A stretch of 64,000 nucleotides of DNA from Limivivens faecihominis (GCF_020686945.1 NZ_JAJEPR010000011.1:1-64000); one strand, 5' to 3'. Shown: positions 49,471 through 58,704, counted from the stretch's first letter. Notes: a model not told the origin generated them from the sequence alone. Program-made: numbers and translations.

Positions 49471-50681
49471 ATTTTGCAGAAAGAGCATTCCGCTACCTTT
49501 TCAGGAAAAAAGGAAAAGCGATTATCTTGTTTTGGGTATTGCTTATTACCGAAACAATGATTTTATCTACTGTCACTATATTACGGGCATCCGAAGTAGC
49601 AAGAATTGAACTATTAGGGAAATCAAAAGCGAAATTGTTGATCGAACGGGAAAAAGCGGAGGAATTGTTTACGGATGATGAATACAAAAAACTTGAGAAA
49701 CTGGAAAATGTGAAGGCGGTAAATCGAGTAGCAGAAGTGCAGTTATATCCAATGGATTTTAAAATTATAACGAAAAGTGAGAGTGTTGATGCAGACAACC
49801 AAAAATTGCGCATAATGGCCTACGATAGCCTTGAAGATGATGGCCCATTTGCTGACGGGCAAATTCATCTGACGAAAGGAAAATATCCTCGCAAAGAAGG
49901 TGAAATAGTAGTAAATCAGTTTCTTGCAGAAGTAAATCAATGGGAAATAGGGGAAACTGTTTGTTTCAAATCTCATTCAGGTGAACAATCACAGGCAAGC
50001 ATATCAGGAATCTATATTTCGGGTATAGAAGAAAAGCAAGGGAAGGAACCATTAGCAGTAAACAGAATTGAAAATAGAATTTATGGAAAACCCGAGTTCG
50101 TATGTCATTTACAAGAAACGTGCGGATATGAAAACTTAATCGTATATGTAGATAATCCAGAGCAGTTGAGCAGAACACAGCTAGAAGTAACACGCATTTT
50201 GAAAAACTATAGAGTGATGAAAGCAGATAACCTGTTTCAGAAAATGGAAATTCCGCTCTTACAAGTTGTTAGGGTTGTAAAAATGATGTTGGGATTATCG
50301 GTTGTATCGTCTGTACTTGTAATAACATTGCTTTTGTCTATGTGGATGAGAGCCAGAAAGAAAGAAATAGCAATTTATGTGAGTCTTGGAAAAACAAAAG
50401 TAGATTTGTTTATGCAGATTATTTTGGAATGCTTTTCAGTATTTGGATTTTCTACAATAATAGCTCTTTATACTGGAGATAAGATGCTGATAGTATTGGA
50501 AAAGTTTTTAGATTGGAAAAGTATTGGGGCTTTTACATCTATGCAAATATATGCACAAAATAAAGATATATGTTATCTCATATTATCAGGAACAATAATT
50601 TTATTGCTTTCTATTTCTATTTCACTTTTTCCAATATTATGTACAAAGCCAAAAAAAATTTTAGCAGAAATGGAGGGATAA
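49461..50681 (+). CDS. FtsX/MacB-type ABC permease 1
   Basis: 406 aa. One N-terminal membrane helix (AIILFWVLLITETMILSTVTIL), an extracytoplasmic domain of about 220 residues with MacB periplasmic-core-like pattern (GQIHLTKGKYPRKEGEIVVNQFLAE), then three C-terminal helices (LGLSVVSSVLVITLLLSMWM; FSVFGFSTIIALYTG; YLILSGTIILLLSISISLF) and the cytoplasmic MRARKKEIAIYVSLGKTK motif of FtsX domains. It overlaps the lipoprotein gene and is one base from the next permease gene. Probably an export or mechanotransmission pump partner of permease 2. Confidence 0.88.
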   Translation: MGMNFAERAFRYLFRKKGKAIILFWVLLITETMILSTVTILRASEVARIELLGKSKAKLLIEREKAEELFTDDEYKKLEKLENVKAVNRVAEVQLYPMDFKIITKSESVDADNQKLRIMAYDSLEDDGPFADGQIHLTKGKYPRKEGEIVVNQFLAEVNQWEIGETVCFKSHSGEQSQASISGIYISGIEEKQGKEPLAVNRIENRIYGKPEFVCHLQETCGYENLIVYVDNPEQLSRTQLEVTRILKNYRVMKADNLFQKMEIPLLQVVRVVKMMLGLSVVSSVLVITLLLSMWMRARKKEIAIYVSLGKTKVDLFMQIILECFSVFGFSTIIALYTGDKMLIVLEKFLDWKSIGAFTSMQIYAQNKDICYLILSGTIILLLSISISLFPILCTKPKKILAEMEG

Positions 50682-50682
50682 C

Positions 50683-52122
50683 ATGAATGTTTTACAAAGA
50701 GGAGTACGTTCAGTGTTAAGAAAACCGATAAAAAGTATTATTCTATTGTTTATTGTAATTGTTATGAGTGGCCTATTTTTAGGTGCTATGGCAAGCCGTT
50801 CAGCAAGTATTTATACACAAGACGCTACAAGACAGGCAATAGGGGCTACCTTTCGCATAGAAGGAAATGAGGAGAATAGGAGAAAGCGATTAGATCAGGC
50901 AATGGATGTACTGGGTGATCGGGAGGGCAGTTATGGAGGAGTTACTCATAAATGGTTAGAAAATGGGGCGGATATGGTAGTTACAGATAACTCATTTGAG
51001 ACGGTTAAGGAAGATGATGTAAAAAAAATAGCTCAGGTGGAGGGGATTGAGGAATATAATTTGATAACAATAGCAACTGTTGTGAATCCGGTCAATTTTT
51101 CGAGAATAGAAGATTCAGATATGGATCAAAGTACGGATGTAGGCGGTGTCAACCTACGAGGTAATCGCATAATGGAAATGGATATGGACGTATCTGCAGG
51201 TAAGATTTCACTGATTGAAGGAAGAATGATTGAAAAAGATGACAGGGATGTTTGTGTCATCTCGAAAGAATTGGCAGAACTAAACCATTTAAAAACTGGG
51301 AACTTATTAAAGTTTAATGATTACCATGACAAAGAACATTCCACAATATACAGTGCCGAGATTATCGGAATTTATGAAACAAAGCAAGAACGAAAATCTA
51401 TTATGTATGGGGATTCTTATCGTCCAGAAAATACAATATTTACGGATATGAGTTTCCCGGAAAAACCATCCGGAAATGAAGGAAATCCTTTCTATCAGTA
51501 TGCTATATTCAAAGTCCAAAATGCAGGGAAGTACGATCAAGTTAAAAAGTCTGTACAGAAAGCGAATATAGATTGGTCACGATATGACTTAATTGATAAT
51601 AATGGAAATATTAAAAATATGACAGAAAATTTTGGGCAGATGGATCAGATGAGTATGGGATTATTACTAATAGTTTCAGTGTCAGGTCTTGTGATTTTAG
51701 TTTTAGTTTTTCTGTTTTGGATAAAAAATCGTACGCAAGAAATAGGAATTATGATGTCACTTGGAAAGTGCAAATTTGAAATATGGGTACAGTTTTTATG
51801 GGAAGCAGTAATGATAAGTATTATAGGGATGTTGTTATCCTTTGCAATTTCCCCAATTATTGCAGAGACTTCAGCTTCATATTTAGCGAAAGAAACGCAG
51901 ACCTTAAGGTTAGAACAGCAGGAACAGGAAAATACTGGTACCTATATAGATGGATATATTGCACCGGATTTAAAAATACAAGATGTGGAGGTTCATATAA
52001 CGAAAGAAATGGTTCTGATGGATATTGGGATGATATCAGGTATTTTGATTATTGCAGTATTAGTAGCAGGAATCACGATAATGAAGAAAAGGCCGAAGCA
52101 GATATTAAGTGAAATGAGCTGA
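50683..52122 (+). CDS. FtsX/MacB-type ABC permease 2
   Basis: 479 aa with the same layout as permease 1: N-terminal helix (SIILLFIVIVMSGLFLGAMA), long extracytoplasmic domain, then helices LLLIVSVSGLVILVLVFLFW, AVMISIIGMLLSFAISPII and MDIGMISGILIIAVLVAGIT; cytoplasmic RTQEIGIMMSLGKCKFEIWVQ is the FtsX hallmark. Two unequal permeases plus one ATPase suggest a heterodimeric transporter. A good ribosome binding site (ATGGAGGG) lies at the end of permease 1. Confidence 0.88.
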   Translation: MNVLQRGVRSVLRKPIKSIILLFIVIVMSGLFLGAMASRSASIYTQDATRQAIGATFRIEGNEENRRKRLDQAMDVLGDREGSYGGVTHKWLENGADMVVTDNSFETVKEDDVKKIAQVEGIEEYNLITIATVVNPVNFSRIEDSDMDQSTDVGGVNLRGNRIMEMDMDVSAGKISLIEGRMIEKDDRDVCVISKELAELNHLKTGNLLKFNDYHDKEHSTIYSAEIIGIYETKQERKSIMYGDSYRPENTIFTDMSFPEKPSGNEGNPFYQYAIFKVQNAGKYDQVKKSVQKANIDWSRYDLIDNNGNIKNMTENFGQMDQMSMGLLLIVSVSGLVILVLVFLFWIKNRTQEIGIMMSLGKCKFEIWVQFLWEAVMISIIGMLLSFAISPIIAETSASYLAKETQTLRLEQQEQENTGTYIDGYIAPDLKIQDVEVHITKEMVLMDIGMISGILIIAVLVAGITIMKKRPKQILSEMS

Positions 52123-52146
52123 ATAACGGGGTAGGAGGTTATAGAA

Positions 52147-52803
52147 ATGAGTAAAAATGCAGGAAACATTGTTCTTGAGGCAAAGAATGTTGTCTATTAC
52201 TATAAGGCGAATAAAGGCAAAAAAGTTTTAGATGATATATCATATGGCTTTGAGATAGGAAAAATGTATGCCATTTTGGGACCAAGTGGTTCCGGTAAGA
52301 CAACTTTTTTATCGCTTTTGGCAGGTTTGGATTCTCCGACGGATGGGGGAATTTATTATGAAGGGGTAAATATAAGAAAAAAAGGACTACACAACTATCG
52401 AAAGAAAAATATGTCATTGGTTTTTCAGAATTATAATCTGATAGATTATTTGACTCCAGAAGAAAATGTGATGCTGGGTGGAAAGAAAGACATAGAGAAA
52501 ATTTTGGAAGCGGTTGGAATACCGAGGGAAGACTGGAAACGGCAGGTCTTACAGTTATCAGGAGGACAGCAGCAGCGAGTGGCTATTGCAAGAGCATTAG
52601 CAAGTCCTGCGAAGGTATTGCTTGCAGATGAACCTACAGGAAATCTGGATGAAGAAATTGCAGACGAAATTATTAAGATATTGATGAAAAGTGCGCATGA
52701 AATGGGAAAAAGTGTAATTGTCGTAACACATAGCAAAAAAATAGCTGATGCTGCAGATGTGGTACTTAAAATCCATGAGGGGAAATTGTATCATTTGGTT
52801 TAA
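52147..52803 (+). CDS. ABC ATPase (LolD/MacB type)
   Basis: 218 aa. Walker A GPSGSGKTTFLSLLAGL, Q-loop FQNYNLIDYLT, signature LSGGQQQRVAIARALA, Walker B VLLADEPTGNLDE, H-loop VTHS; the insert after the Walker A region fits the MacB/LolD class. Ribosome binding site TAGGAGG. It should drive the two FtsX-type permeases. Confidence 0.93.
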   Translation: MSKNAGNIVLEAKNVVYYYKANKGKKVLDDISYGFEIGKMYAILGPSGSGKTTFLSLLAGLDSPTDGGIYYEGVNIRKKGLHNYRKKNMSLVFQNYNLIDYLTPEENVMLGGKKDIEKILEAVGIPREDWKRQVLQLSGGQQQRVAIARALASPAKVLLADEPTGNLDEEIADEIIKILMKSAHEMGKSVIVVTHSKKIADAADVVLKIHEGKLYHLV

Positions 52804-52847
52804 GTGAATGTAAAGTTATAGTGTTTTATAGCATGAAATAATATGAG

Positions 52848-53285
52848 GTGAGCTGTATAGGAAAAATTTTATTGCTATCTTTTGATGGAGATGAAGAAAA
52901 TTTAATAGAATCTGTTATTTCCATTTTGGATGCTGGTAGAGAAAAATTTATATTTCAAAAAATGAATCTAAAATCGAACTTACAACACAAGGGAATAATG
53001 CTTGACTTAGAGCGACGAGAGGTTATGCGGAATAATGATAAAATTGCCTTGACTTATACAGAGTTTGAAATCCTCCAGCTTCTCGCTCAAAATCCCGGCA
53101 GGGTATTCAGTAAAGAACAGATTTATGATATGGTCTGGCAGGAACCGTATTCCGGTGATTACAACATTGTGATGAGCCATATCAGCCATATTCGGGAAAA
53201 AATAGAGGATGATCCGAGTCATCCGGTCTATATTCAGACTGTGTGGGGAGTTGGTTATAAGTTTAATGAAAAAATGTGTGAATAA
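52848..53285 (+). CDS. Receiver-less OmpR-type DNA-binding protein
   Basis: 145 aa from GTG 52848 (start uncertain). Residues about 45-142 form an intact winged helix (IALTYTEFEILQLLAQNPGRVFSKEQIYDMVWQEPYSGDYNIVMSHISHIREKI, QTVWGVGYKFNEK), but the N-terminus is only about 45 residues with no phospho-Asp. The second half is also more GC-balanced than the AT-rich ABC genes before it. Either a remnant of a separate response regulator fused to short upstream sequence, or an atypical phosphorylation-independent regulator. No ribosome binding site is clear. Confidence 0.65.
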   Translation: MSCIGKILLLSFDGDEENLIESVISILDAGREKFIFQKMNLKSNLQHKGIMLDLERREVMRNNDKIALTYTEFEILQLLAQNPGRVFSKEQIYDMVWQEPYSGDYNIVMSHISHIREKIEDDPSHPVYIQTVWGVGYKFNEKMCE

Positions 53286-53390
53286 TTAAATCAGATCCAG
53301 TGTTGTGTGACTGTCAAAAAATGATAGATATTTCTGATGGTTCGTGGTATGATAAAGACAGAAACATGAGTGCTATTTTAAGAAAGGGTG

Positions 53391-53555
53391 ATGGTTATGG
53401 CATTGGCACAGGCAACGAAATCCCGTGAAACAACTTATACGATCAACGATGCAATGGATGTCCTTCTGTCAAAGCTGGATGAAGCCATTGACGATATGGA
53501 AAATGGCAGAGTGCAGACAGTGGAAGAAGCATGGGCAGAAATTGATGCAGTATAA
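53391..53555 (+). CDS. Antitoxin-like small protein
   Basis: 54 aa; ATG 53391 (or in-frame ATG 53397) after AAAGGGTG. Helical acidic protein (TYTINDAMDVLLSKLDEAIDDMENGRVQTVEEAWAEI). It is nine bp ahead of a RelE/ParE-like toxin gene, the typical antitoxin-first order. Confidence 0.75.
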   Translation: MVMALAQATKSRETTYTINDAMDVLLSKLDEAIDDMENGRVQTVEEAWAEIDAV

Positions 53556-53564
53556 GGGGTACGG

Positions 53565-53906
53565 ATGGAAAACAAAAAATACAAAGTTGTCATTGCCCAG
53601 AGCGGCAAGCTGGATGTGAAAGAAAAAAAGAAATATATCCTTCAGCAATTTAAGTACCGGGAATATGCAGAAAACTTTTCCAAAAAGATTAAAAAAGCGG
53701 TTCTTGCACTTGATACACTTCCGACCGGGTATAATACAACAGGCTTCCGGTATCGTGGTTATGATATTTACATGAAACCGTGTGAATCCTATCTGCTGTT
53801 TTATACTGTGGATGAAGCAGTGAAAACAGTTACAGTTCTGCGTGTCATGCAGGATGGAATGGACTGGCAGTATATCATCAATCGGTGGCTGCGGGAAAAC
53901 GCATAG
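53565..53906 (+). CDS. RelE/ParE-family toxin
   Basis: 113 aa. KVVIAQSGKLDVKEKKKYILQQF and YRYRGYDIYMKPCESYLLFYTVDEAVKTVTVLRVMQDGMDW-like C-terminus (FRYRGYDIYM, VLRVMQDGMDW) fit the RelE/ParE fold. RelE members cleave mRNA on the ribosome and ParE members poison gyrase; the sequence alone does not decide. With the 53391 gene it should stabilise layer 3b in its host. Confidence 0.85.
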   Translation: MENKKYKVVIAQSGKLDVKEKKKYILQQFKYREYAENFSKKIKKAVLALDTLPTGYNTTGFRYRGYDIYMKPCESYLLFYTVDEAVKTVTVLRVMQDGMDWQYIINRWLRENA

Positions 53907-54125
53907 GATATACAAAAAGATTATAGTGACAGGCAGTATTCAAACAGATTGGGTACCGCCTGTTTTTATGTCCGCTGAAAACAGATGGACAGCAGAAGAA
54001 AAATATTAGAAAATAACGGACAGATTGTGAAATTTAAAAGAGAAAAAACTTTTTCAAAAATATTCAAAAATATTGGAACATTTTAATGGGACTTCTGCCA
54101 TGTATCAGTAGGGGGGTGATTTTGG

Positions 54126-55082
54126 ATGAAAGATGTAAAAGAACAGAAGCAGAATGACAATGGAGAAATCATTGAAATGAAGCAGGGACAGGTGATAAAA
54201 ATTCCAAAGAACAGCGGCAAAGCATGGCTGACATTATTTTATAGTCTGCCGCAGGAGTTTGTCAGCAAACGTCCTGTTTATCTGAACTTCCCACGCTGCC
54301 CTTATGAGGTGCTGCGGACGGATAAATATGACAGTATGATAAACAATGATACATTTCTGGAACTGGTATGGGATTGTGTGGCATGGAGCGCATGGCAGTA
54401 TTTTGAAGTTCCATATCAAAAAGGCGGCTACCGGGAGATACCCGGCAGTGCGGCGCAGTATTCCGGGGACTTTCCGTTGTGGCGGCTCTCTTACTCTATG
54501 CTTCCGCTCCTGCGTGACAAATTTGAGGTCAGCGGATTTTCTTTCCAGCAGCTTTACAACGTGCCGGAGGGAACGGAACTTCCGTGGCTTACTTATCAGC
54601 AGTTTGGCAACCTGATCGGTACCCTCGTGCCGGAAATTATACAGGAACAGAACTGGCAGCCTATGATCGATGAAATCTGGAACAACCGAACCATTGAGGA
54701 CTTCGATAAAAGGGGAAGTCAGGTAAAACTGGACTTCATGCGTTCGTGGGAACACAGCCGTTCCAGGAAAAAGGCGGTATCCATAGAGCAGCTTGCAGAG
54801 GAAGCAGAAGAAAATGGCACAGACTTTGATATTCCGGATACGAGTAGTGAGTTTGAAAACTCGGTGCTGTCAGAACTTCAGATTGCGGAGTTTGCCGCTA
54901 GGCTTTCCGGGCGTGATAAGAAGATTTTGGAAATGAAAATGGAGGGGCATACGGCACAGGAGATTGCGGAAGCTGTAGGCTATCAGACACACAGTGCGGT
55001 GCTGAAAAGAATCCGTCATATTGCAGACTGTTATGAGGAGTTTATCTCAGAAGAATATCAGAAATATCTGGAAACATTCTAA
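54126..55082 (+). CDS. Sigma-70-like / HTH regulator, 318 aa
   Basis: The C-terminal part (about 255-312, SELQIAEFAARLSGRDKKILEMKMEGHTAQEIAEAVGYQTHSAVLKRI) is a sigma region 4-like helix-turn-helix. The N-terminal 230 residues are aromatic-rich (PVYLNFPRCPYEVLRTDKYD, WDCVAWSAWQYFEVPY) and not known to me. Ribosome binding site GGGGGTG. It leads the mobilization block of layer 3b and probably controls it. Confidence 0.75.
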   Translation: MKDVKEQKQNDNGEIIEMKQGQVIKIPKNSGKAWLTLFYSLPQEFVSKRPVYLNFPRCPYEVLRTDKYDSMINNDTFLELVWDCVAWSAWQYFEVPYQKGGYREIPGSAAQYSGDFPLWRLSYSMLPLLRDKFEVSGFSFQQLYNVPEGTELPWLTYQQFGNLIGTLVPEIIQEQNWQPMIDEIWNNRTIEDFDKRGSQVKLDFMRSWEHSRSRKKAVSIEQLAEEAEENGTDFDIPDTSSEFENSVLSELQIAEFAARLSGRDKKILEMKMEGHTAQEIAEAVGYQTHSAVLKRIRHIADCYEEFISEEYQKYLETF

Positions 55083-55156
55083 TCCATCCATCCCATCGGT
55101 AGATATCCTATGATAGCTGCTTTCTTTTACCCATTTCTAAACAGGGGGTGATTTTT

Positions 55157-55390
55157 GTGGGGAAAGAATTATTTGAAATGCTGCCGGACGTGCTGGATGC
55201 AAAAATGCTGGCATCGGCGCTTTCCATTTCAAAGGCAGGAGCATACCAGCTATTGAACCTTCCGGATTTTCCAACCTTGCAGGTGGGAGGACGGAAACTT
55301 GTCACAAAGCAGAAGCTGGCTTTGTGGATGGAACAGCATACAAATACAGCAGGACAGGCGGGAGCCGGAAAGGAGAATAAAAGTAGATGA
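55157..55390 (+). CDS. Excisionase-like HTH protein
   Basis: 77 aa from GTG 55157 after AGGGGGTG. LDAKMLASALSISKAGAYQLLNLPDFPTLQVGGRKLVTKQKLALWM is the helix-turn-helix and wing of excisionase/DNA-binding HTH_17 proteins. In elements with large serine recombinases, such small proteins may be recombination directionality factors or regulators. The stop overlaps the next start (ATGA). Confidence 0.8.
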   Translation: MGKELFEMLPDVLDAKMLASALSISKAGAYQLLNLPDFPTLQVGGRKLVTKQKLALWMEQHTNTAGQAGAGKENKSR

Positions 55391-55677
55391 AATTGACAAA
55401 GTATGAGCAGGAAACGATTATCAATTTTAATAACGATGAACAGGAAGCCAGTATTTATACAGCCAGCCCGCAGATGATGCGGAAACTGGATGCACTGGCG
55501 GCAGCTTATCCGGAGCATTACCGGGTGGTAGAGCAGACCGAAGTGAGCAAGACCTATTCCTGTGAAAAACACCTCATCAACCTTCGGAAACCGAGAAAGC
55601 AGAATGAGGAACACAGCCAATGGGCAAGGCAGAGGATGCAGGAAATGAACCGCCATAAAAATGCGGGAAATTTATGA
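55387..55677 (+). CDS. Small conserved mobilization-block protein, 96 aa
   Basis: Starts MKLTKYEQETIINFNNDEQE and contains ASIYTASPQMMRKLDALAAAYPEHYRVVEQ, a pattern I have seen in clostridial mobilizable elements. It is soluble and C-terminally basic; a structural fold is not evident. It overlaps the excisionase-like gene by four bases. Function unknown. Confidence 0.7.
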   Translation: MKLTKYEQETIINFNNDEQEASIYTASPQMMRKLDALAAAYPEHYRVVEQTEVSKTYSCEKHLINLRKPRKQNEEHSQWARQRMQEMNRHKNAGNL

Positions 55678-55779
55678 AAGAACCGCACACAAAGGTGACA
55701 GCTCTGTGTCAGGAAGAAAGTTGTCCGTGAAAATACGGAAATTAAGAAAAATAGAAAACCAAATGGTAGGAGAGCGGCT

Positions 55780-55845
55780 ATGGACATGGAAAAGGTTCAG
55801 GCTGTTTTTTTATGCCATAAAATAAAAAATCAAACAGAAAAATGA
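55780..55845 (+). CDS. Possible 21-aa peptide
   Basis: ATG 55780 with TAGGAGAG upstream; product MDMEKVQAVFLCHKIKNQTE plus Lys. It lies in a 186-bp gap between small genes in the same direction. Too short to be sure; included because of its ribosome binding site. Confidence 0.3.
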   Translation: MDMEKVQAVFLCHKIKNQTEK

Positions 55846-55863
55846 GAAAAGGAGTATAAACAC

Positions 55864-56271
55864 ATGATAAAAAACAGGAATGAAACCAGTGCTGCAATGG
55901 ATAAGGCACTGAAAAATCTGGAACAGGCAAAGGCAAGATATGAGGCAGAGCGCAAAAAGGAGAATGAGAAACGCAGGAAAGCACAGAACTATCATAAATA
56001 TCTGATGGGCGGCATTGTTGCAAAGTATTTCCCGGAATGTTATCAGTATGAAGAAAAAGAACTGAATGTGATCTTGTCAGCGGCTCTTGCTTCGGCAGAG
56101 TGCAGGCAGGCGGTGGAAAACGTAAAAAGGATGGAGAAAAATGCGGATGAGATGGAAGATGAAAAAGACAGAAACGGCGGTCACGCCGATGAAACGAAGA
56201 CAAAAGAAAACAGCGGCGGATACGCCAATTCAAAAGATTTTGCGGGTGGCAGTTTTTCGCAGGGAGTGTAA
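55864..56271 (+). CDS. DUF3847-like protein of layer 3b
   Basis: 135 aa. Coiled-coil N-terminus (MDKALKNLEQAKARYEAERKKENEKRRKAQNYHKYLMGGIVAKYFPECY) then a helical ELNVILSAALASAE region, a longer relative of the layer 3a protein at 30208. In both elements it lies beside a structured region and a MobA/MobL relaxase, suggesting a relaxosome accessory. The C-terminus is disordered (Asp/Glu/Asn-rich). Confidence 0.75.
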   Translation: MIKNRNETSAAMDKALKNLEQAKARYEAERKKENEKRRKAQNYHKYLMGGIVAKYFPECYQYEEKELNVILSAALASAECRQAVENVKRMEKNADEMEDEKDRNGGHADETKTKENSGGYANSKDFAGGSFSQGV

Positions 56272-56295
56272 GCAGTATCTCCGGGAGTATGGGTT

Positions 56296-56420
56296 CACCC
56301 CAGTTATGGGGTGCGCACAGATAGACCACACTCCGTATGGTCTTGTGCGCTCTCCGAGGGCACCTGCGGTGGGCGTTGCCTGCCTTGCACCAGTCAAGAG
56401 GGGAAATAACCTTTCCCCTC
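56296..56420. other. Three hairpins: candidate oriT of layer 3b
   Basis: CACCCCA/TGGGGTG (56296-56313, 4-base loop); GCGCACA (56313-56319) and AGACCA (56323-56328) pairing with TGGTCT (56338-56343) and TGTGCGC (56344-56350); GAGGGGAAA/TTTCCCCTC (56398-56420). No gene fits 56272-56548 and the relaxase gene starts directly downstream, so this is the best oriT candidate. Confidence 0.6.
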
Positions 56421-56548
56421 CGTCCGCTGCGCTTCCTACCCCTTTGTATCCTTTGCATCTGCCCGTAACCCGGAAAACACACCCGGCTTTCGTCCATCTG
56501 CAAAGGCTTTTCTTGCTGCCCTCTATTTTACGGTAAGGGAGGAACTTT

Positions 56549-58252
56549 GTGAGTATGCGCACGAAATATGCCAGCACAAGGTTCGGCATTGTAAAGCGGA
56601 GCAAAGGGCAGTCGGCGGTAGATGCAGCTTCTTACATCAGCAGGAGTGTTCTTGTCAGCGAGTATGACGGGAAAACGTATCGCCCGAAATACCATGAAGA
56701 TTTGGTGCATTGTGAAATCAATCTCCCGGAATATGCACCGGAGGAATGGCTGGACAGGGCAGTGCTGTGGAACTCTGTGGAGCTGAATGAGAAACAGAAA
56801 AATGCCCAGCTTTGCCGGACACTGAAAGCAGCACTTCCAAATGACTGGAGCTATGAGCTGGCAGAAGAAACGGTGCGGGATTATGTGCAGCGGAATTTTG
56901 TTTCCAAAGGGATGTGTGCGGACTGGGCAATCCATGATTCTGTTAATCAAAATGGCATCCATAACCTGCATTTCCATCTTATGCTCACCCTGCGCCCGGT
57001 GGAAGAAAACGGGAAGTGGGGAGCCAAGCAGAGAAAGGAATATATCCTTAATAAAGACGGCAATAAAATCCGCAATAAGTCCGGACGGGGATTTAAGAGC
57101 AGGGCGGTAGATGTGAATGACTGGAATGAAAAAGGTAATTCCCGGAAATGGAGAAAGGATTTGACGGACACCATCAATGTGGTGAATGACCGGATCGGAC
57201 TGCCGGAATACTGGGAACACCGTTCTTTTAAAGAGCTGGGACTGGAGCAGGAGCCGACCAGACACTTAGGCCCGATTGCCAGTGCATTGGAGAGGAAAGG
57301 CATCCGTACCGAAAAAGGGGATGCGAACCGGGCAATCATGGAGCATAACCAGACGCTGCAAAGGGCAAGGATGTTCTATGATATTGCATGGAACAGTGTA
57401 AAAAATTTGGAGAAATGGGAACAGGAAAAAGCTGCGGAAGCTGCAAAGAATGCCGCAGAAAAGAAAGCAGGAAAAATGGCAGGAGACATCCCTGCGGCAC
57501 AGGAAGGTGAAGCAGAACAGACAGCAGTTGGTTCGATACAGAAAGAAACTTCCGGTACAAAGGAAGTCAGCGTGTTTGCAGCGATGAAAAATGAGGTTCT
57601 GGAAATGCTGGAACGTATTCTTGCAGCATTTGGAAGGCTTCATCTGCCGCTGATACAGGCACCGAATTTTAAAAAGGTAAGTAATCGTGCAGCACTGATG
57701 GATATTGAAAACGTGCGGAGGTTCGTGGAAGAAAAAGGCATTGACAGCTTTGAAGCACTGGAAACCTTTGCAGTACAGCAAGAAGCTTCCAAGAAAGAAG
57801 CAGAGGAAATCTGCAACAGAGATGGAAGGGAAATCCGGCGGTTAAAGGAAATGTCAGAGGCTTATGCCGCCTATGCTCCATACATTCCCATCCGTAATGA
57901 ATATCTGCAGAAGAAAGGAATCGCACAGGCAGTTTATCACAGCCAGCATAAGAAAGAACTGGAAACGGCGAAAGAACTCCGTATTCCGGTCTATGAACTT
58001 CTTCGGGAAGGAGAAAAATTCACACCGAAAAAGTGGGAAGCACAGATCAAAGAGCTGACACAGGAATACGAGAAACAGTCCAGACGTTACGGCAGGAGTA
58101 CCGTCAATCTTGCCTATGTGGAGCTGCTTCGTCATAACCGGAAGATGGATGAGCGGGATCAGAAGAACAAAGACCAGTCCCAGAGCCGACAGCATGAAAA
58201 AATGGACAGGGGGCAGAAGCAAAAGAAGAAACATCAGGAAATGGAACTTTAG
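56549..58252 (+). CDS. mobA: MobA/MobL-family (MOBQ) relaxase of layer 3b
   Basis: 567 aa from GTG 56549, six bases after AGGGAGG. FGIVKRSKGQSAVDAASYISRSVL is the family's start and HNLHFHLMLTLRP (about 140-150) the metal-binding motif. The middle and C-terminal regions are helical and charged, ending with a Lys/Gln-rich tail. It nicks the element's oriT for transfer by a helper. It is distinct from the layer 3a relaxase in sequence. Confidence 0.92.
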   Translation: MSMRTKYASTRFGIVKRSKGQSAVDAASYISRSVLVSEYDGKTYRPKYHEDLVHCEINLPEYAPEEWLDRAVLWNSVELNEKQKNAQLCRTLKAALPNDWSYELAEETVRDYVQRNFVSKGMCADWAIHDSVNQNGIHNLHFHLMLTLRPVEENGKWGAKQRKEYILNKDGNKIRNKSGRGFKSRAVDVNDWNEKGNSRKWRKDLTDTINVVNDRIGLPEYWEHRSFKELGLEQEPTRHLGPIASALERKGIRTEKGDANRAIMEHNQTLQRARMFYDIAWNSVKNLEKWEQEKAAEAAKNAAEKKAGKMAGDIPAAQEGEAEQTAVGSIQKETSGTKEVSVFAAMKNEVLEMLERILAAFGRLHLPLIQAPNFKKVSNRAALMDIENVRRFVEEKGIDSFEALETFAVQQEASKKEAEEICNRDGREIRRLKEMSEAYAAYAPYIPIRNEYLQKKGIAQAVYHSQHKKELETAKELRIPVYELLREGEKFTPKKWEAQIKELTQEYEKQSRRYGRSTVNLAYVELLRHNRKMDERDQKNKDQSQSRQHEKMDRGQKQKKKHQEMEL

Positions 58253-58314
58253 ATTTATACATCGTTAAGGAAAATCTGCCGGGATGTTCCCCGGCAGGCA
58301 GAAAGGAGATTGCA

Positions 58315-58584
58315 ATGAGTAAAGATTGCAGGACTACGAAAAACAGAAACAATAGTTTGACAGTTGGTGTGCTGGCAGGGATAATCCTCTGCCAGCATTG
58401 GTATTTATGGAGGGATTTTATGCAGAGAAAAGCAGGGAACCGCCGGAGAGAACCCATCCGCTATGTGGTGGAACACGTTTATTCCGGCAAGGAGAGCATG
58501 GAAAAGGTACTGACTGCCGTTAGTGAAGAAGCGGCGAAACAGAATGTAAAGGAGAAACTGGAAAATCAGAAAAAGGTGGGATGA
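58315..58584 (+). CDS. Small hypothetical protein upstream of the recombinase
   Basis: 89 aa from ATG 58315 (AAAGGAG upstream). A short hydrophobic stretch (LTVGVLAGIILCQHWYLW) is followed by a charged part (RREPIRYVVEHVYSGKESMEKVLTAVSEEAAKQN). An internal ATG at 58420 with GGAGGG could make a 54-aa soluble form; that part resembles small proteins in front of TnpX-like recombinases. Role unknown. Confidence 0.6.
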   Translation: MSKDCRTTKNRNNSLTVGVLAGIILCQHWYLWRDFMQRKAGNRRREPIRYVVEHVYSGKESMEKVLTAVSEEAAKQNVKEKLENQKKVG

Positions 58585-58704
58585 GAAAAGATGCAGATTT
58601 CACCGGAAAAATAAAATCAGCAGTTGCAGGAGGTGGCAGGAATCGCTATAATAAAGACAGCGTATTTCTGTCACTGGATATTGAAGAAACCACAGGAGGT
58701 CAAT

